Source: Bacteroidales bacterium
Lineage (GTDB): Bacteria; Bacteroidota; Bacteroidia; Bacteroidales; UBA10428
Direction of reading: 5' to 3'
Length of the DNA: 64,000 nucleotides
Assembly: GCA_016933335.1 (NCBI GenBank)
Contig: JAFGBD010000027.1
Span: 1-64,000 of the forward strand
Of the stretch, positions 18,127 through 27,696 are shown in pieces (position 1 is the stretch's first letter; every line of letters begins with the position of its first letter). The notes below the pieces were generated by a model. The model was not told the DNA's origin. It ran no database searches and saw only the letters and a list, made by a program, of their open reading frames with translations. The translations under genes were made by a program, and so were the position numbers.

Positions 18127-19482
18127 ATGGAAAAACTAAAAATCAATATCGATAATACATTTAATCTTGTAAGCAGAGATGAGGTTTATAGGCTGAAAGA
18201 TAAAGTCCAGAGGAGTTTGCAGTCTCTGTACAACCGTACAGGTAAAGGTAATGATTTTCTCGGATGGATAGACCTTCCATCAAAGATTACCAATGCCCGG
18301 CTTGATGAAATCGAAGCAACTGCAAAAGTCATCAGAAAAAAAATTGATGTCATTGTGGTTGTCGGGATCGGTGGATCATATCTGGGATCAAAGGCCATAG
18401 CAGAGGCCTTGTCAGATCAGTTCGCACTATTCCGCTCTGATAATACCAATCCTCATATCCTTTTTGCAGGTCATAATCTGGGAGAAGATTATCATTCAGC
18501 CTTACTGAAGATTCTTGACACCAAAAGGTATGCCATTGTGGTCATATCAAAATCAGGTACGACCACCGAACCTGCCGTTGCTTTCAGGATTCTAAAACGG
18601 CATCTTGAGAAAAAAGAAGGAAAGGAGGAATCTAAAAATCTGATCGTTGCTATTACAGATGAAAAGCAGGGGGCTTTAAGAAGAATGTCGGTAAAAGAAG
18701 GGTATAAAACCTATGTCATCCCTGATAATATTGGTGGCCGTTATTCTGTTCTGACACCGGTGGGTTTGGTTCCACTTGCTATTGCAGGATTTGATATCCG
18801 TCAGCTGGTTAAGGGTGCTGAATCTATGCAGTTGCTTACCGGTACGGACATTGATTTTAATGAAAATATTGCTGCATTATATGCAGCAGTCAGATATCTG
18901 CTTTATACCAGGGGCAAAAAGATAGAAATACTTGCCAATTTTGAAAGTAAACTGCATTACCTTGCAGAATGGTGGAAACAACTGTATGGTGAAAGTGAAG
19001 GCAAGGAAAACAGAGGAATTTTCCCTGCCGGTATTGATCTGACAACCGATCTGCATTCAATGGGACAGTACGTTCAGGAGGGTGAACGAATAATTTTCGA
19101 AACAGTTCTTTCGGTTTGCAGGACGGGATCAGAGTTGAAGATTCCGGTTGATGATGAAAATCTTGACGGATTAAATTACCTTGCAGGCAAAAGGATTGAT
19201 GAAGTGAACAAAATGGCTGAACTTGGAACCATCCTGGCCCATACAGACGGAGGTGTACCTAATATTAGAATAGAAATTCCCCGGATTAATGAATACCACC
19301 TGGGACAACTGATGTATTTTTTTGAAATTGCCTGCGGGATAAGCGGATATCTGCTGGAAGTCAATCCTTTTGATCAGCCAGGTGTGGAGGCTTATAAAAG
19401 AAATATGTTTGCACTGCTGGATAAACCCGGTTTTGAGAATGAATCAAAAAAAATAAAATCAAGAATACAACTGCGTGTATGA
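18127..19482 (+). CDS. pgi: Glucose-6-phosphate isomerase
   Basis: Interconverts glucose-6-phosphate and fructose-6-phosphate. SIS-type motifs are clear: SGTTTEPA (sugar-phosphate binding), the PGI signature [11 protein letters not shown], and E-G-K-E-N in the active-site region. At 451 residues it belongs to the shorter bacterial PGI group. I prefer ATG 18127, which has GAAAGGA about 9 bp upstream; an ATG at 18109 overlaps the gpsA stop as ATGA and would add six residues. Likely an operon with gpsA and perhaps the AcpH-like gene. Confidence 0.96.
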   Translation: MEKLKINIDNTFNLVSRDEVYRLKDKVQRSLQSLYNRTGKGNDFLGWIDLPSKITNARLDEIEATAKVIRKKIDVIVVVGIGGSYLGSKAIAEALSDQFALFRSDNTNPHILFAGHNLGEDYHSALLKILDTKRYAIVVISKSGTTTEPAVAFRILKRHLEKKEGKEESKNLIVAITDEKQGALRRMSVKEGYKTYVIPDNIGGRYSVLTPVGLVPLAIAGFDIRQLVKGAESMQLLTGTDIDFNENIAALYAAVRYLLYTRGKKIEILANFESKLHYLAEWWKQLYGESEGKENRGIFPAGIDLTTDLHSMGQYVQEGERIIFETVLSVCRTGSELKIPVDDENLDGLNYLAGKRIDEVNKMAELGTILAHTDGGVPNIRIEIPRINEYHLGQLMYFFEIACGISGYLLEVNPFDQPGVEAYKRNMFALLDKPGFENESKKIKSRIQLRV

Positions 19483-19518
19483 ATATCGTTATACATGCTG
19501 ATGTAATAAATAATACAG

Positions 19519-20139
19519 ATGAATTATCTTGCCCATATGTTCCTTTCCGGTGATGACGACGAAGTTCTGCTGGGTAATTTCATTGGTGATTATGTGAAAG
19601 GCCATAATTTCAGAAATTATTCCGAGAAGGTCAGAAAAGGTATCATTCTTCATCGCAATATTGATATGTTTACTGACAACAATACTATTGTAAGGGCAAG
19701 TAAATCAAGATTTAAAGAAATATATGGAAAATATTCGGGAATATTGATTGACATCATATATGATCATTTCCTTGCACTTAAATGGAGCAATTTTACTTCG
19801 AAAAGTCTTTATGAATTTGTTATTCATGCACACAATACACTTAAAAGTTACCATCATATCATGCCAGATGAGGTTAAAGCGTTCGTACCTGCCTTTATAA
19901 ACAACGACTGGTTGAACACTTACAAATCGATTGAGGGAATCGAAATTGTTCTGGACAAGATGTCAAAAAGAACCTCTCTGCCTGATGAAACCAAATTTGC
20001 CATAAAGGTTTTCAGGGACGAGTATGATTATATCGAAGAAGAATTTCTTGCCTATTTTCCGACCCTTATGGACTTTGTTACAAAAAAATTCGGAATAGAA
20101 TTCTCAGATACCGGAAACAGTGTATCAAAAGCAATCTAA
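19519..20139 (+). CDS. Acyl carrier protein phosphodiesterase-like protein (AcpH, DUF479)
   Basis: A 206-residue protein with the AcpH family pattern: MNYLAHMFLS at the start, G-N-F-I-G-D-Y-V-K-G, an I-x-L-H-R-x-I-D segment with metal-binding His/Asp, and a D-H-F-L-A-L-K-W motif. AcpH removes the 4'-phosphopantetheine arm from acyl carrier protein. The HD-type residues visible here support a metal-dependent phosphodiesterase, but activity in Bacteroidota members is unverified. It is separated from pgi by 36 bp and convergent with rodA. Confidence 0.85.
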   Translation: MNYLAHMFLSGDDDEVLLGNFIGDYVKGHNFRNYSEKVRKGIILHRNIDMFTDNNTIVRASKSRFKEIYGKYSGILIDIIYDHFLALKWSNFTSKSLYEFVIHAHNTLKSYHHIMPDEVKAFVPAFINNDWLNTYKSIEGIEIVLDKMSKRTSLPDETKFAIKVFRDEYDYIEEEFLAYFPTLMDFVTKKFGIEFSDTGNSVSKAI

Positions 20140-20246
20140 GAAAACCTCTGACAGTCAGATACCAGCACAATTTTAATGTTGGAAAGAAATAATCTTGTAA
20201 GTAATAAATTATTTTTATAACAGATCATAAAAGACCTGGCGGTGGG

Positions 20247-21668
20247 TTAAAGATATACCATCCGTACAGCATCGAGTCGCATAAGGATAAACAGCAATAT
20301 ACTAAAAGCCATCATCGATGATCCTCCGTAACTAAAAAAGGGTAAAGGAATACCGATTACCGGAAAAAGGCCGATGGTCATAGCTGTATTGATGGCAAAG
20401 TGTATAAATAAAACAGATACTACTAAATAGGCATATATCCTGACATATCTTGTTCTTTGCCTTTCGGCAATAAAAACAATTCTGATTAAAAGACCTGTAA
20501 ATAATAATATAACCAGACTTGTTCCAATAAATCCCCATTCTTCTCCTACGGTACAAAAAATAAAATCAGTACTTTGTTCAGGGACAAAATTAAATTTGGT
20601 CTGGGTTCCTTCCAGGAAACCTTTTCCGCTGAATCCACCTGATCCGATGGCTATTTTTGACTGATTGACATTATAACCATAACCTTTCGGATCAAGTTCC
20701 TTGCCCAGGAGAATGTTAACACGTTTTTGCTGGTGGGGTTTCAAAACACGATGAAAGACAAAATCAACAGAGTATGGTATCGCAATAAAACCATATAATA
20801 AAGTCAGGGTTAGCAGGACATGTCTGATTTTATAGCGCAGGGCAAGTATAAGGCAAATCAAACCAGAAACAGTCAATGCAACAATTACCACAAGTCCTTT
20901 CTGATATCCAAGTTTAAAATACTGATTGGCATAGAAAGCTGCCATAAAGATTGCAGCACAAATAAGGACACTGATAAGAAAAACCCTGAATCTGCGATTG
21001 ATGGCATAATGTGCAATCAGTGCAAGAACAATTAAGCCTGTTACAATATTTGGAATATCAATGAGAAGTGAAAAAAGAAAAAGCCCGGAAATAAATGCAG
21101 CCATTAAAAGTATCCAGCCTGGCAGACCTTCGCGGTAGAGAACCAGGAGAAATACGATAAAAACCATGGCAGTTCCGGGATCTGGCTGGATGAGGATCAG
21201 GAAAAAAGGCATACCGATGATAGCCGAGCATACTGCAAATGTTTTAAAAGTGAATTTTGTAATGTTGTATCCGCTTAAGTATTTTGCCAGTGCCAGGCTG
21301 GTGCCAATTTTGGCAAACTCGGATGGCTGAATTGAAAAACCGGCTATCCTGAACCAGGATTTTGCTCCGTGGACTTCTGTGCCAAAAAGAAACACAGCGA
21401 CCAGCATTAGTATCGAAAGCCCGTAAAGCAGATATGAAAAAAATGGGAATACTTTATGATCAAGGATAAAGATTATGAATATCAGGGCAAAAGAGGCAAG
21501 AATCCAGATTAACTGAGTACCGTAATTATATTTCAGGTCAAAAATGTTTTTAAACTGGTCGTTGTAACCGACAGCAAAAATATTAATCCATCCGAAAATC
21601 ACCAATAAAAGGTATATTCCGATTGTCAGCCAGTCAATGCTTTCAAGTATGTTAATATTCCTTTTCAA
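20247..21668 (-). CDS. rodA: Rod-shape SEDS glycosyltransferase RodA
   Basis: Polytopic inner-membrane SEDS protein that polymerises lipid II during elongation, paired with PBP2. The 473-residue sequence shows about ten hydrophobic segments, the W-F-R-I-A-G-F-S-I-Q-P-S-E-F-A-K-I element, the catalytic-loop region with F-V-P-E-Q-S-T-D-F-I, and the C-terminal P-L-P-F-F-S-Y-G-G-S-S motif. It is slightly longer than E. coli RodA because of extra hydrophobic segments in the middle. Its start overlaps the mrdA stop by 4 bp, so translation is coupled. Confidence 0.96.
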   Translation of the reverse strand: MKRNINILESIDWLTIGIYLLLVIFGWINIFAVGYNDQFKNIFDLKYNYGTQLIWILASFALIFIIFILDHKVFPFFSYLLYGLSILMLVAVFLFGTEVHGAKSWFRIAGFSIQPSEFAKIGTSLALAKYLSGYNITKFTFKTFAVCSAIIGMPFFLILIQPDPGTAMVFIVFLLVLYREGLPGWILLMAAFISGLFLFSLLIDIPNIVTGLIVLALIAHYAINRRFRVFLISVLICAAIFMAAFYANQYFKLGYQKGLVVIVALTVSGLICLILALRYKIRHVLLTLTLLYGFIAIPYSVDFVFHRVLKPHQQKRVNILLGKELDPKGYGYNVNQSKIAIGSGGFSGKGFLEGTQTKFNFVPEQSTDFIFCTVGEEWGFIGTSLVILLFTGLLIRIVFIAERQRTRYVRIYAYLVVSVLFIHFAINTAMTIGLFPVIGIPLPFFSYGGSSMMAFSILLFILMRLDAVRMVYL

Positions 21669-23479
21669 CGCTTATTTAACAAATTAGTCTCAAGAATTCT
21701 TTTTTCCATCCAGGTTCGTTTGACGGTGTCGGTCAGATATTTTTCGATTAACAGACTGGCAATCGGGGCAGCGTAGCTTGAGCCAAAACCGGCATTTTCA
21801 ACAACAACAGAAAGTGCGATTTGGGGATTCTCTCTCGGTGCGAATGCAATAAATAATGAATGGTCTTCGCCATGGGGATTTTCCGCTGTTCCGGTTTTCC
21901 CGCAAATGATGATATCTTTCAGCCTGGCCCAGTATGCGGTACTTCCCGCACCTCCGTTAACTGCAAGGTCCATCCCTTCAATAACAGGATCAAAAACAGC
22001 TGAATCGATGGTTGTGAATCTTTTTTCTGTAAAACGCCGGTCAATGCTGTTCTGCCCCTGAATTTCCTTAACAACATGCGGTGTATAATAATATCCGTGG
22101 TTTGCAATGATGGCAGTCATATTTGCCATTTGCAGCGGCGTTATCAGCAGTTCACCCTGGCCGATCGCGAGTGAGATAATCGTCAGAAATTTCCAGCCAT
22201 TCTTTCCGTAGTATTTATCATAGTATGATGAAGGTGCAATAAATCCGGGCAGCTCATTTGTGAAATCGGAGTTCAGCCTGTTCCCGAAGCCGAATGATAA
22301 GACGTGATTTCTCCAGTTATTATAAGCTTCGGTTACCGAGTTGAATTTACTGTCTTCAATGATGTTTCTGAACACATTGCAAAAATAAGCATTGCAGGAA
22401 TTCTGTACTGCCTGGGGGAAGTTTAACGGGGACTGGTGGTCATGGCATGCCACTTTTATTCTCCCGTAATAGTAACCCAGGTCACAGTAAAACTTAGTAT
22501 CAGGAGTTATGACCTTTTCCTGCAAAGCAATAAGGCCATTAACGGTTTTAAAAGTTGATCCGGGGGGATAGTTCGCCATTAACGGCCGGTTAAATAAAGG
22601 TTCAAGGGTATCCTGCTGGAGAAGGATATAATTTACTGTTCGCTGTCTTCCGATCAATAATGACGGATTATAATCCGGAGAAGATATCAATACCAGTACT
22701 TCACCGGTTGATGGCTCGATTCCAACTACACTACCTTTATAGTTCTTCATCAGCTTTTCACCGTATTTCTGTAATCCGGCATCGATGGTACATATAATAT
22801 TTTGTCCCACCCTGGCATTCCTGTCAAATCTTCCTCCCTGATATGCTCCCATAATCCTGCTGTGTACATCAACCAGATACACACTCTGACCCTTTTCACC
22901 CCGAAGGTATTTTTCGTAGGATTTCTCAATACCGCTTATTCCGATATAATCACCAAGAGAATAATAAGGATCAGAGGCGATATTTGCGTCATCAACCTCT
23001 CCGACATAACCCAGCAGGTGCGCGGCAATTTCATCTTCATATTTTCTCAATGTTCTCGCCTTGACGTAGAATCCCGGGAATTTATAGAGTTTTTCCTGCA
23101 GTACGGCATATGTTTCAGGTGAAAGCTGTCTGACAAAGGGATCCCTTCTTTTTTGATATGAGTTTCTGATACCTTCCCGAAGACGTTGAGGACTTATTTT
23201 CAAAATATTGCAAAGTTCAAGACTATCAAACGGCTTCAATTCGTAAGGAGCTATCATCAGATCATATGAAGGCTGATTGTATACCAGTAACGCATTATTC
23301 CTGTCATAGATCAGTCCCCTGGCAGGATATTCAAAGTCAATGCGTTTGGAATTGTTTTCTGCAGATAATTTATAGGATGTATCTATCACCTGCAGATAGA
23401 ATAATCTCACCAGAAGAATAAGGGCCACTGCCAGGACAATGATACCAACGCTGTATTTTCTTTCTTTAAACTGATCCAT
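21665..23479 (-). CDS. mrdA: Penicillin-binding protein 2 (elongation transpeptidase)
   Basis: Class B PBP that cross-links peptidoglycan in the elongasome, anchored by one N-terminal transmembrane helix (~12-30). The pedestal domain includes R-G-x-I-Y-D-R. Transpeptidase motifs are complete: STFK with Ser308 as the acyl-enzyme residue, SCN at 361-363, and KTGTAE near residue 530. The 604-residue length is typical of PBP2. It overlaps rodA and lies 3 bp downstream of mreD, so the whole block forms one operon. Confidence 0.96.
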   Translation of the reverse strand: MDQFKERKYSVGIIVLAVALILLVRLFYLQVIDTSYKLSAENNSKRIDFEYPARGLIYDRNNALLVYNQPSYDLMIAPYELKPFDSLELCNILKISPQRLREGIRNSYQKRRDPFVRQLSPETYAVLQEKLYKFPGFYVKARTLRKYEDEIAAHLLGYVGEVDDANIASDPYYSLGDYIGISGIEKSYEKYLRGEKGQSVYLVDVHSRIMGAYQGGRFDRNARVGQNIICTIDAGLQKYGEKLMKNYKGSVVGIEPSTGEVLVLISSPDYNPSLLIGRQRTVNYILLQQDTLEPLFNRPLMANYPPGSTFKTVNGLIALQEKVITPDTKFYCDLGYYYGRIKVACHDHQSPLNFPQAVQNSCNAYFCNVFRNIIEDSKFNSVTEAYNNWRNHVLSFGFGNRLNSDFTNELPGFIAPSSYYDKYYGKNGWKFLTIISLAIGQGELLITPLQMANMTAIIANHGYYYTPHVVKEIQGQNSIDRRFTEKRFTTIDSAVFDPVIEGMDLAVNGGAGSTAYWARLKDIIICGKTGTAENPHGEDHSLFIAFAPRENPQIALSVVVENAGFGSSYAAPIASLLIEKYLTDTVKRTWMEKRILETNLLNKR

Positions 23480-23482
23480 ATC

Positions 23483-23989
23483 TTATTGCCGGTAGACAAT
23501 AAACTGACTTAGGACGATGATTGATAAAGTTACTGCAGAACTCAGAAACACCCTCAGAAGAGTTGAAAAAAAACCTCCAAAATGAAATATTTCGATGTAA
23601 AACAGTACAATGTGATGTATGATAGTAAGGATGGCAGCATATTTAAAGAACCATGCAAGTCCAAAATACAAAACCCTTGGCTTTGTTCCCATTTCATAAC
23701 CATCATGCGGAGCTATAATGTCCAGAACAAAGGGCCTTAAGAAGGCGGTCAGTGTGGATGCAATGGTATGCATTCCGAGCGTATCGGAAAAAATATCTAT
23801 TGAAAGTCCCAGAAGGAATCCCAGGAGCAGCAATAACCATCCCGGGGTTTCAAAAGGAAGCAGCAGGATGAACAGAATATAGATGTATGGATTGATATAG
23901 CCCGATAGCTGAATATTATTAAAGATAAGAACCTGGATCAATACCAGTACAAAAAATCTGAATATATTTCTTGGCAGCAGTTTAGTCAT
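23483..23989 (-). CDS. mreD: Rod shape-determining protein MreD
   Basis: A 168-residue, highly hydrophobic protein with about five to six transmembrane segments. Sequence identity in MreD is low, so the call rests on size, hydrophobicity and position between mreC (8-bp overlap) and mrdA. MreD acts in the elongasome with MreC and the MreB filament. Confidence 0.9.
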   Translation of the reverse strand: MTKLLPRNIFRFFVLVLIQVLIFNNIQLSGYINPYIYILFILLLPFETPGWLLLLLGFLLGLSIDIFSDTLGMHTIASTLTAFLRPFVLDIIAPHDGYEMGTKPRVLYFGLAWFFKYAAILTIIHHIVLFYIEIFHFGGFFSTLLRVFLSSAVTLSIIVLSQFIVYRQ

Positions 23990-24809
23990 TGCGGGTTCTT
24001 TCTTCGAGGTCCATTTGTTCTTCTCTGTACAGGTTTTTTATAACCTGTACATTACGCAGATTTTTAAAGTCTGTTGATAAATGTACGGTTATTTCGTAGT
24101 AATTGCCACCTTTCAGGCTAAAGTCAGAAATGCGGCCAATCATATAATTCTCAGGAAATATTGCCGAATATCCGCTTGTCACAATTGAATCTTCCAGCTC
24201 AATACTAATATTATGCGGGATGTCTTTGAGCCTGGCCTTTTGATGGCCTGTACCTGTCCATTGCAAGGGACCAAAATGGCCGCTTTTTTTAATTTTGGCG
24301 CTTATCTGCAGGTTTCTGTTCAAAAAGGATATGGCTGAAGAAAAATGTTCAGATACCTCCTTTATCACGCCTACAATTCCATCACTGCAAACCACAGCCA
24401 TGTCCTGTTCAATCCCGTCTTCTCTTCCTTTGTCAAGGATGATATAGTTGAATTGTTTATTGGTGGAGTTATTAATAACCCTCGCAGGGATATATATGTA
24501 TTCCAATCTCTGAAACGATTCTTTTTCAGACTGCAGATCAGTATAACTGATACTGACAGAACTTTTTACCAGATTATACAGTCTGTTATTCTCTTCTATC
24601 AGTTGTCTGTTTTCTTCGTGCAGAGTCAGGTAATCTTTGATAACGGCAATTTTTTTACTGAAATTGCCGGATATGGTATGTGCCAGATTTACAAACCGGG
24701 TCCTCTGATAGGTGTTGTTCCGGACGAGGATTACAATGCCAATTGATTCCAGCAGTATAAAAAGCAGTGCATAATAATACTTGATCAGAAATCTTAGTAA
24801 TTCCTTCAT
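23982..24809 (-). CDS. mreC: Rod shape-determining protein MreC
   Basis: A bitopic protein with one N-terminal transmembrane helix (~10-27), a coiled-coil segment (~45-75) and the two beta-barrel domains of MreC, including V-I-N-N-S-T-N-K-Q-F-N-Y-I-x-L-D-K-G and G-V-I-G-V-I-K. MreC scaffolds PBP2 activation in the periplasm. At 275 residues it is close to the Bacteroidota norm. It overlaps mreD by 8 bp and follows mreB by 23 bp. Confidence 0.95.
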   Translation of the reverse strand: MKELLRFLIKYYYALLFILLESIGIVILVRNNTYQRTRFVNLAHTISGNFSKKIAVIKDYLTLHEENRQLIEENNRLYNLVKSSVSISYTDLQSEKESFQRLEYIYIPARVINNSTNKQFNYIILDKGREDGIEQDMAVVCSDGIVGVIKEVSEHFSSAISFLNRNLQISAKIKKSGHFGPLQWTGTGHQKARLKDIPHNISIELEDSIVTSGYSAIFPENYMIGRISDFSLKGGNYYEITVHLSTDFKNLRNVQVIKNLYREEQMDLEERTRND

Positions 24810-24832
24810 GATTTAAATAGCCGGAATACCAG

Positions 24833-25855
24833 TTATCTCATAAGAAATGAAAATTTATCGACATTTTTTAATGCTATACCTGTACCTCTTGCAACCGCAT
24901 GCAGGGGATCTTCTGCCATGATAAAAGGGATACTTATTTTATCTGTGAGCCTTTTTGGTAATCCCCTTAGCAGGGCTCCTCCTCCAACGATATAAATTCC
25001 CTTGTTGACAATATCTGCATAAAGTTCAGGTGGAGTCTGTTCAAGGACTGCCAGGATAGCCGACTCGACTTTTGACAGGGATTTATCCAGGCAATGAGCG
25101 ATTTCCTGGTAGGAGATAGGTACCTCTATCGGCATGGCTGTCATCAGGTTCGGTCCACGAACATTATAGTCCTGCGGTGCATTATCAATATCAGGTAATG
25201 CTGAACCAACATTGATTTTGATATCCTCGGCTGTGCGTTCACCAATTTTAATATTGTGCTGATGCCTCATATAGGCTTGTATGTCAGCTGTAAAGCCATC
25301 ACCTGCAATGCGTATTGACTCATTGCAGACAATTCCGCCAAGGGCAATCACAGCTATTTCGGTGGTTCCCCCGCCAATATCCACAACCATGCTGCCTTCA
25401 GGAGCTGTGACATCTATCCCGATTCCAAGTGCAGCAGCCATAGGCTCATATATCATAAATATATCCCTGCCTCCGGCGTGCTCTGATGAATCCCTGACTG
25501 CTCTTATTTCAACTTCAGTGCTGCCTGATGGTATGCATATTACGATTCTGAGAGAAGGTGTAAAGAACCTGTTTTTGGGATTCATCATTTTAATCATTCC
25601 TCTTATCATCTGCTCTGCCGAGTTAAAATCCGCAATTACTCCATCGCGCAGTGGTCTGACAGTCTTTATGTTTTCATGCGTTTTTCCATGCATTTGCATT
25701 GCTTCCTTTCCGATGGCAATAATTTTTCCGGTAGCATGATCAATTGCCACAATTGAAGGCTCGTCAACAACAATTCTCTCATTGTGTATGATAATGGTAT
25801 TTGCAGTTCCCAGATCAATTGCCAGTTCCTGGGTTAAGAATGAAAAAATTCCCAT
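24833..25855 (-). CDS. mreB: Actin-like cell-shape protein MreB
   Basis: Forms membrane-associated antiparallel filaments that guide peptidoglycan synthesis. The actin-fold nucleotide-binding motifs are present: DLGTANT at residues 14-20, V-D-I-G-G-G-T-T-E-I-A for phosphate 2, and Y-I-V-G-G-G-A-L-L for adenosine. The 340-residue length is standard. It heads the shape operon; the 104-bp gap from purH contains a terminator-like hairpin, so mreB may have its own promoter, although no exact TAnnTTTG was found in that gap. Confidence 0.97.
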   Translation of the reverse strand: MGIFSFLTQELAIDLGTANTIIIHNERIVVDEPSIVAIDHATGKIIAIGKEAMQMHGKTHENIKTVRPLRDGVIADFNSAEQMIRGMIKMMNPKNRFFTPSLRIVICIPSGSTEVEIRAVRDSSEHAGGRDIFMIYEPMAAALGIGIDVTAPEGSMVVDIGGGTTEIAVIALGGIVCNESIRIAGDGFTADIQAYMRHQHNIKIGERTAEDIKINVGSALPDIDNAPQDYNVRGPNLMTAMPIEVPISYQEIAHCLDKSLSKVESAILAVLEQTPPELYADIVNKGIYIVGGGALLRGLPKRLTDKISIPFIMAEDPLHAVARGTGIALKNVDKFSFLMR

Positions 25856-25891
25856 ATGTATGTTTCAGATAGTTTATTATTTATTTCAATT

Positions 25892-25919
25892 TTTATCGTA
25901 GCGAAGCTAGTAAAAATTT
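25892..25919. terminator. Terminator-like hairpin between purH and mreB
   Basis: An imperfect inverted repeat with a TAGC-GAA-GCTA core, two mismatched base pairs beyond it and flanking TTTT/AAAA tracts. On either strand it would fold into a stem with a short loop and a T-rich flank, consistent with a weak bidirectional terminator or attenuator separating purH from mreB. Confidence 0.4.
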
Positions 25920-25959
25920 GTATTTCTTTACATAAATAATATTAAATGCGGATCACAGA

Positions 25960-27483
25960 TCAATGTTTAAAATGACGAATTCCTGTAAAAACCATTGCCA
26001 TGTCATGTTTATCACAGTAATCGATAGAATCCTGGTCTTTGATAGATCCCCCGGGTTGTATAACCGATATGATTCCTGCTTTATCTGCAATTTCGACACA
26101 GTCCGGGAAGGGGAAAAATGCATCAGAAGCCATTACACCGTCTCTGAGTTCAAGCCCAAAATTCCCGGCTTTTGCAATTGCCTGTTTCAGGGCATCCACA
26201 CGTGATGTCTGTCCTACTCCACTGGCAAGTAACTGCTTGTTTTTTACCAGTACTATCGTGTTTGACTTGGAATGTTTAACCACCTTATTTGCAAACTCAA
26301 GGTCAGTCAATTCTTCGCTGGCAGGTTTTCTTATTGTGACCGTCTTCATGTCTTTGGCCGTTTCAATATTAATATCCCTGTTTTGTTCAACTACACCGTT
26401 CAGCAAAGTTCGAAACTGTGTGGCAGGTAATCTGGTTTCTTTCCTGGCCAGAATAATCCTGTTTTTCTTGGTTTTAAGAACCTCAAGTGCATCACCTGCA
26501 TATGAAGGAGCTATAATAACTTCATAGAAGAGTTTATTAATTTCTTCAGCAGTCTCCTTGTCTATTTTCATGTTTGCTATCAGGATTCCACCGAAAGCGG
26601 AAATGGGATCTCCGGCCAGGGCATCCTTCCATGCATCAAGAAGACGTTGCCGGGAAGCTATACCACAGGCATTATTATGCTTGAGAATGGCAAAAGTGGT
26701 TTCAGTGAAATCGTCAATAAGGTAAACAGCTGCTTCGATGTCGAGGAGATTATTATATGATATTTCTTTACCATGCAGCTTTTCAAACATCTCCTCGAAA
26801 TGGCCATAGAATGTTCCTTCCTGATGAGGATTCTCTCCGTATCTCAGTGCCCTGGAGGTCAATATGCTTTGTTTAAACACTTTTTTATGAAAGTCTTTAT
26901 TGAAATACTGGAAAATGGCCGTATCATAATGAGAAGACACATTGAATGCTTCCATGGCCAGTTTTTTTCTGTCTTCAAGACTTGTCAATCCTTTTTTGTT
27001 ACTCAGGAGTTCGAGCAGGACAGGGTATTGTTCCTGAGACGGAACAATAACTACATCTTTATGGTTTTTGGCAGCAGCTCTGATCAATGAGATTCCTCCA
27101 ATATCAATTTTTTCGATGATGGCGGATTCGCTTGCACCTGAAGCAACAGTGTCTTCAAAGGGATAAAGATCAACAATAACCAGGTCAATTCCTTCGATCT
27201 GATAATGCTCAAGTTGCTGCAAGTCCGATTGATTGTCCATTCTGGCGAGAATCCCTCCAAAAATTCTGGGATGAAGTGTTTTCACCCTGCCCCCGAGAAT
27301 TGAAGGATAATCTGTGAGGTTTTCAACCGGAGTTACCTTTACTCCTAATTCCTCGATAAATTTCTGTGTACCTCCTGTTGATATCAGTTTTACTCCCAAC
27401 TGGTCAAGCTTTAATACTATTTCCTCCAGATTCGTCTTATGGTATACCGATATTAAAGCTGTTTTTATTTTCTTATCATTCAT
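25960..27483 (-). CDS. purH: Bifunctional AICAR transformylase / IMP cyclohydrolase
   Basis: Catalyses the last two steps of IMP synthesis. The N-terminal ~195 residues are the MGS-like cyclohydrolase domain (with S-T-G-G-T near the start and the G-G-R-V-K-T-L-H-P element), and the rest is the AICAR transformylase domain, including the active-site K-H-N-N-A-C-G and an F-F-P-F-x-D element near the C-terminus. At 507 residues it is full length. It precedes the mre operon on the same strand, an arrangement typical of Bacteroidota. Confidence 0.97.
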   Translation of the reverse strand: MNDKKIKTALISVYHKTNLEEIVLKLDQLGVKLISTGGTQKFIEELGVKVTPVENLTDYPSILGGRVKTLHPRIFGGILARMDNQSDLQQLEHYQIEGIDLVIVDLYPFEDTVASGASESAIIEKIDIGGISLIRAAAKNHKDVVIVPSQEQYPVLLELLSNKKGLTSLEDRKKLAMEAFNVSSHYDTAIFQYFNKDFHKKVFKQSILTSRALRYGENPHQEGTFYGHFEEMFEKLHGKEISYNNLLDIEAAVYLIDDFTETTFAILKHNNACGIASRQRLLDAWKDALAGDPISAFGGILIANMKIDKETAEEINKLFYEVIIAPSYAGDALEVLKTKKNRIILARKETRLPATQFRTLLNGVVEQNRDINIETAKDMKTVTIRKPASEELTDLEFANKVVKHSKSNTIVLVKNKQLLASGVGQTSRVDALKQAIAKAGNFGLELRDGVMASDAFFPFPDCVEIADKAGIISVIQPGGSIKDQDSIDYCDKHDMAMVFTGIRHFKH

Positions 27484-27633
27484 GATTGATTATTTAAATA
27501 ATTGTTTAATGATCATATTTTACAAGGCCGGGTTTTTGATCTTCAAAGGTTGCCAGGGAGTTTAAAAGAACAGGGCTCCTGCAGGATTGCCAGACAAGAT
27601 ATTAATTTTTTAAAAAAATCTCATTGTGTTTTG

Positions 27634-27641
27634 TATATTTG
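27634..27641 (+). promoter_or_regulatory. -7 promoter element before the MacB-type permease
   Basis: TATATTTG matches TAnnTTTG exactly, 55 bp before the start codon at 27697. No well-spaced -33 TTTG was identified. Confidence 0.45.
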
Positions 27642-27696
27642 TTTTAACTAGAAATGAACAAATCAGAGCAATAATCAAACATTAAAGAAATCCTTC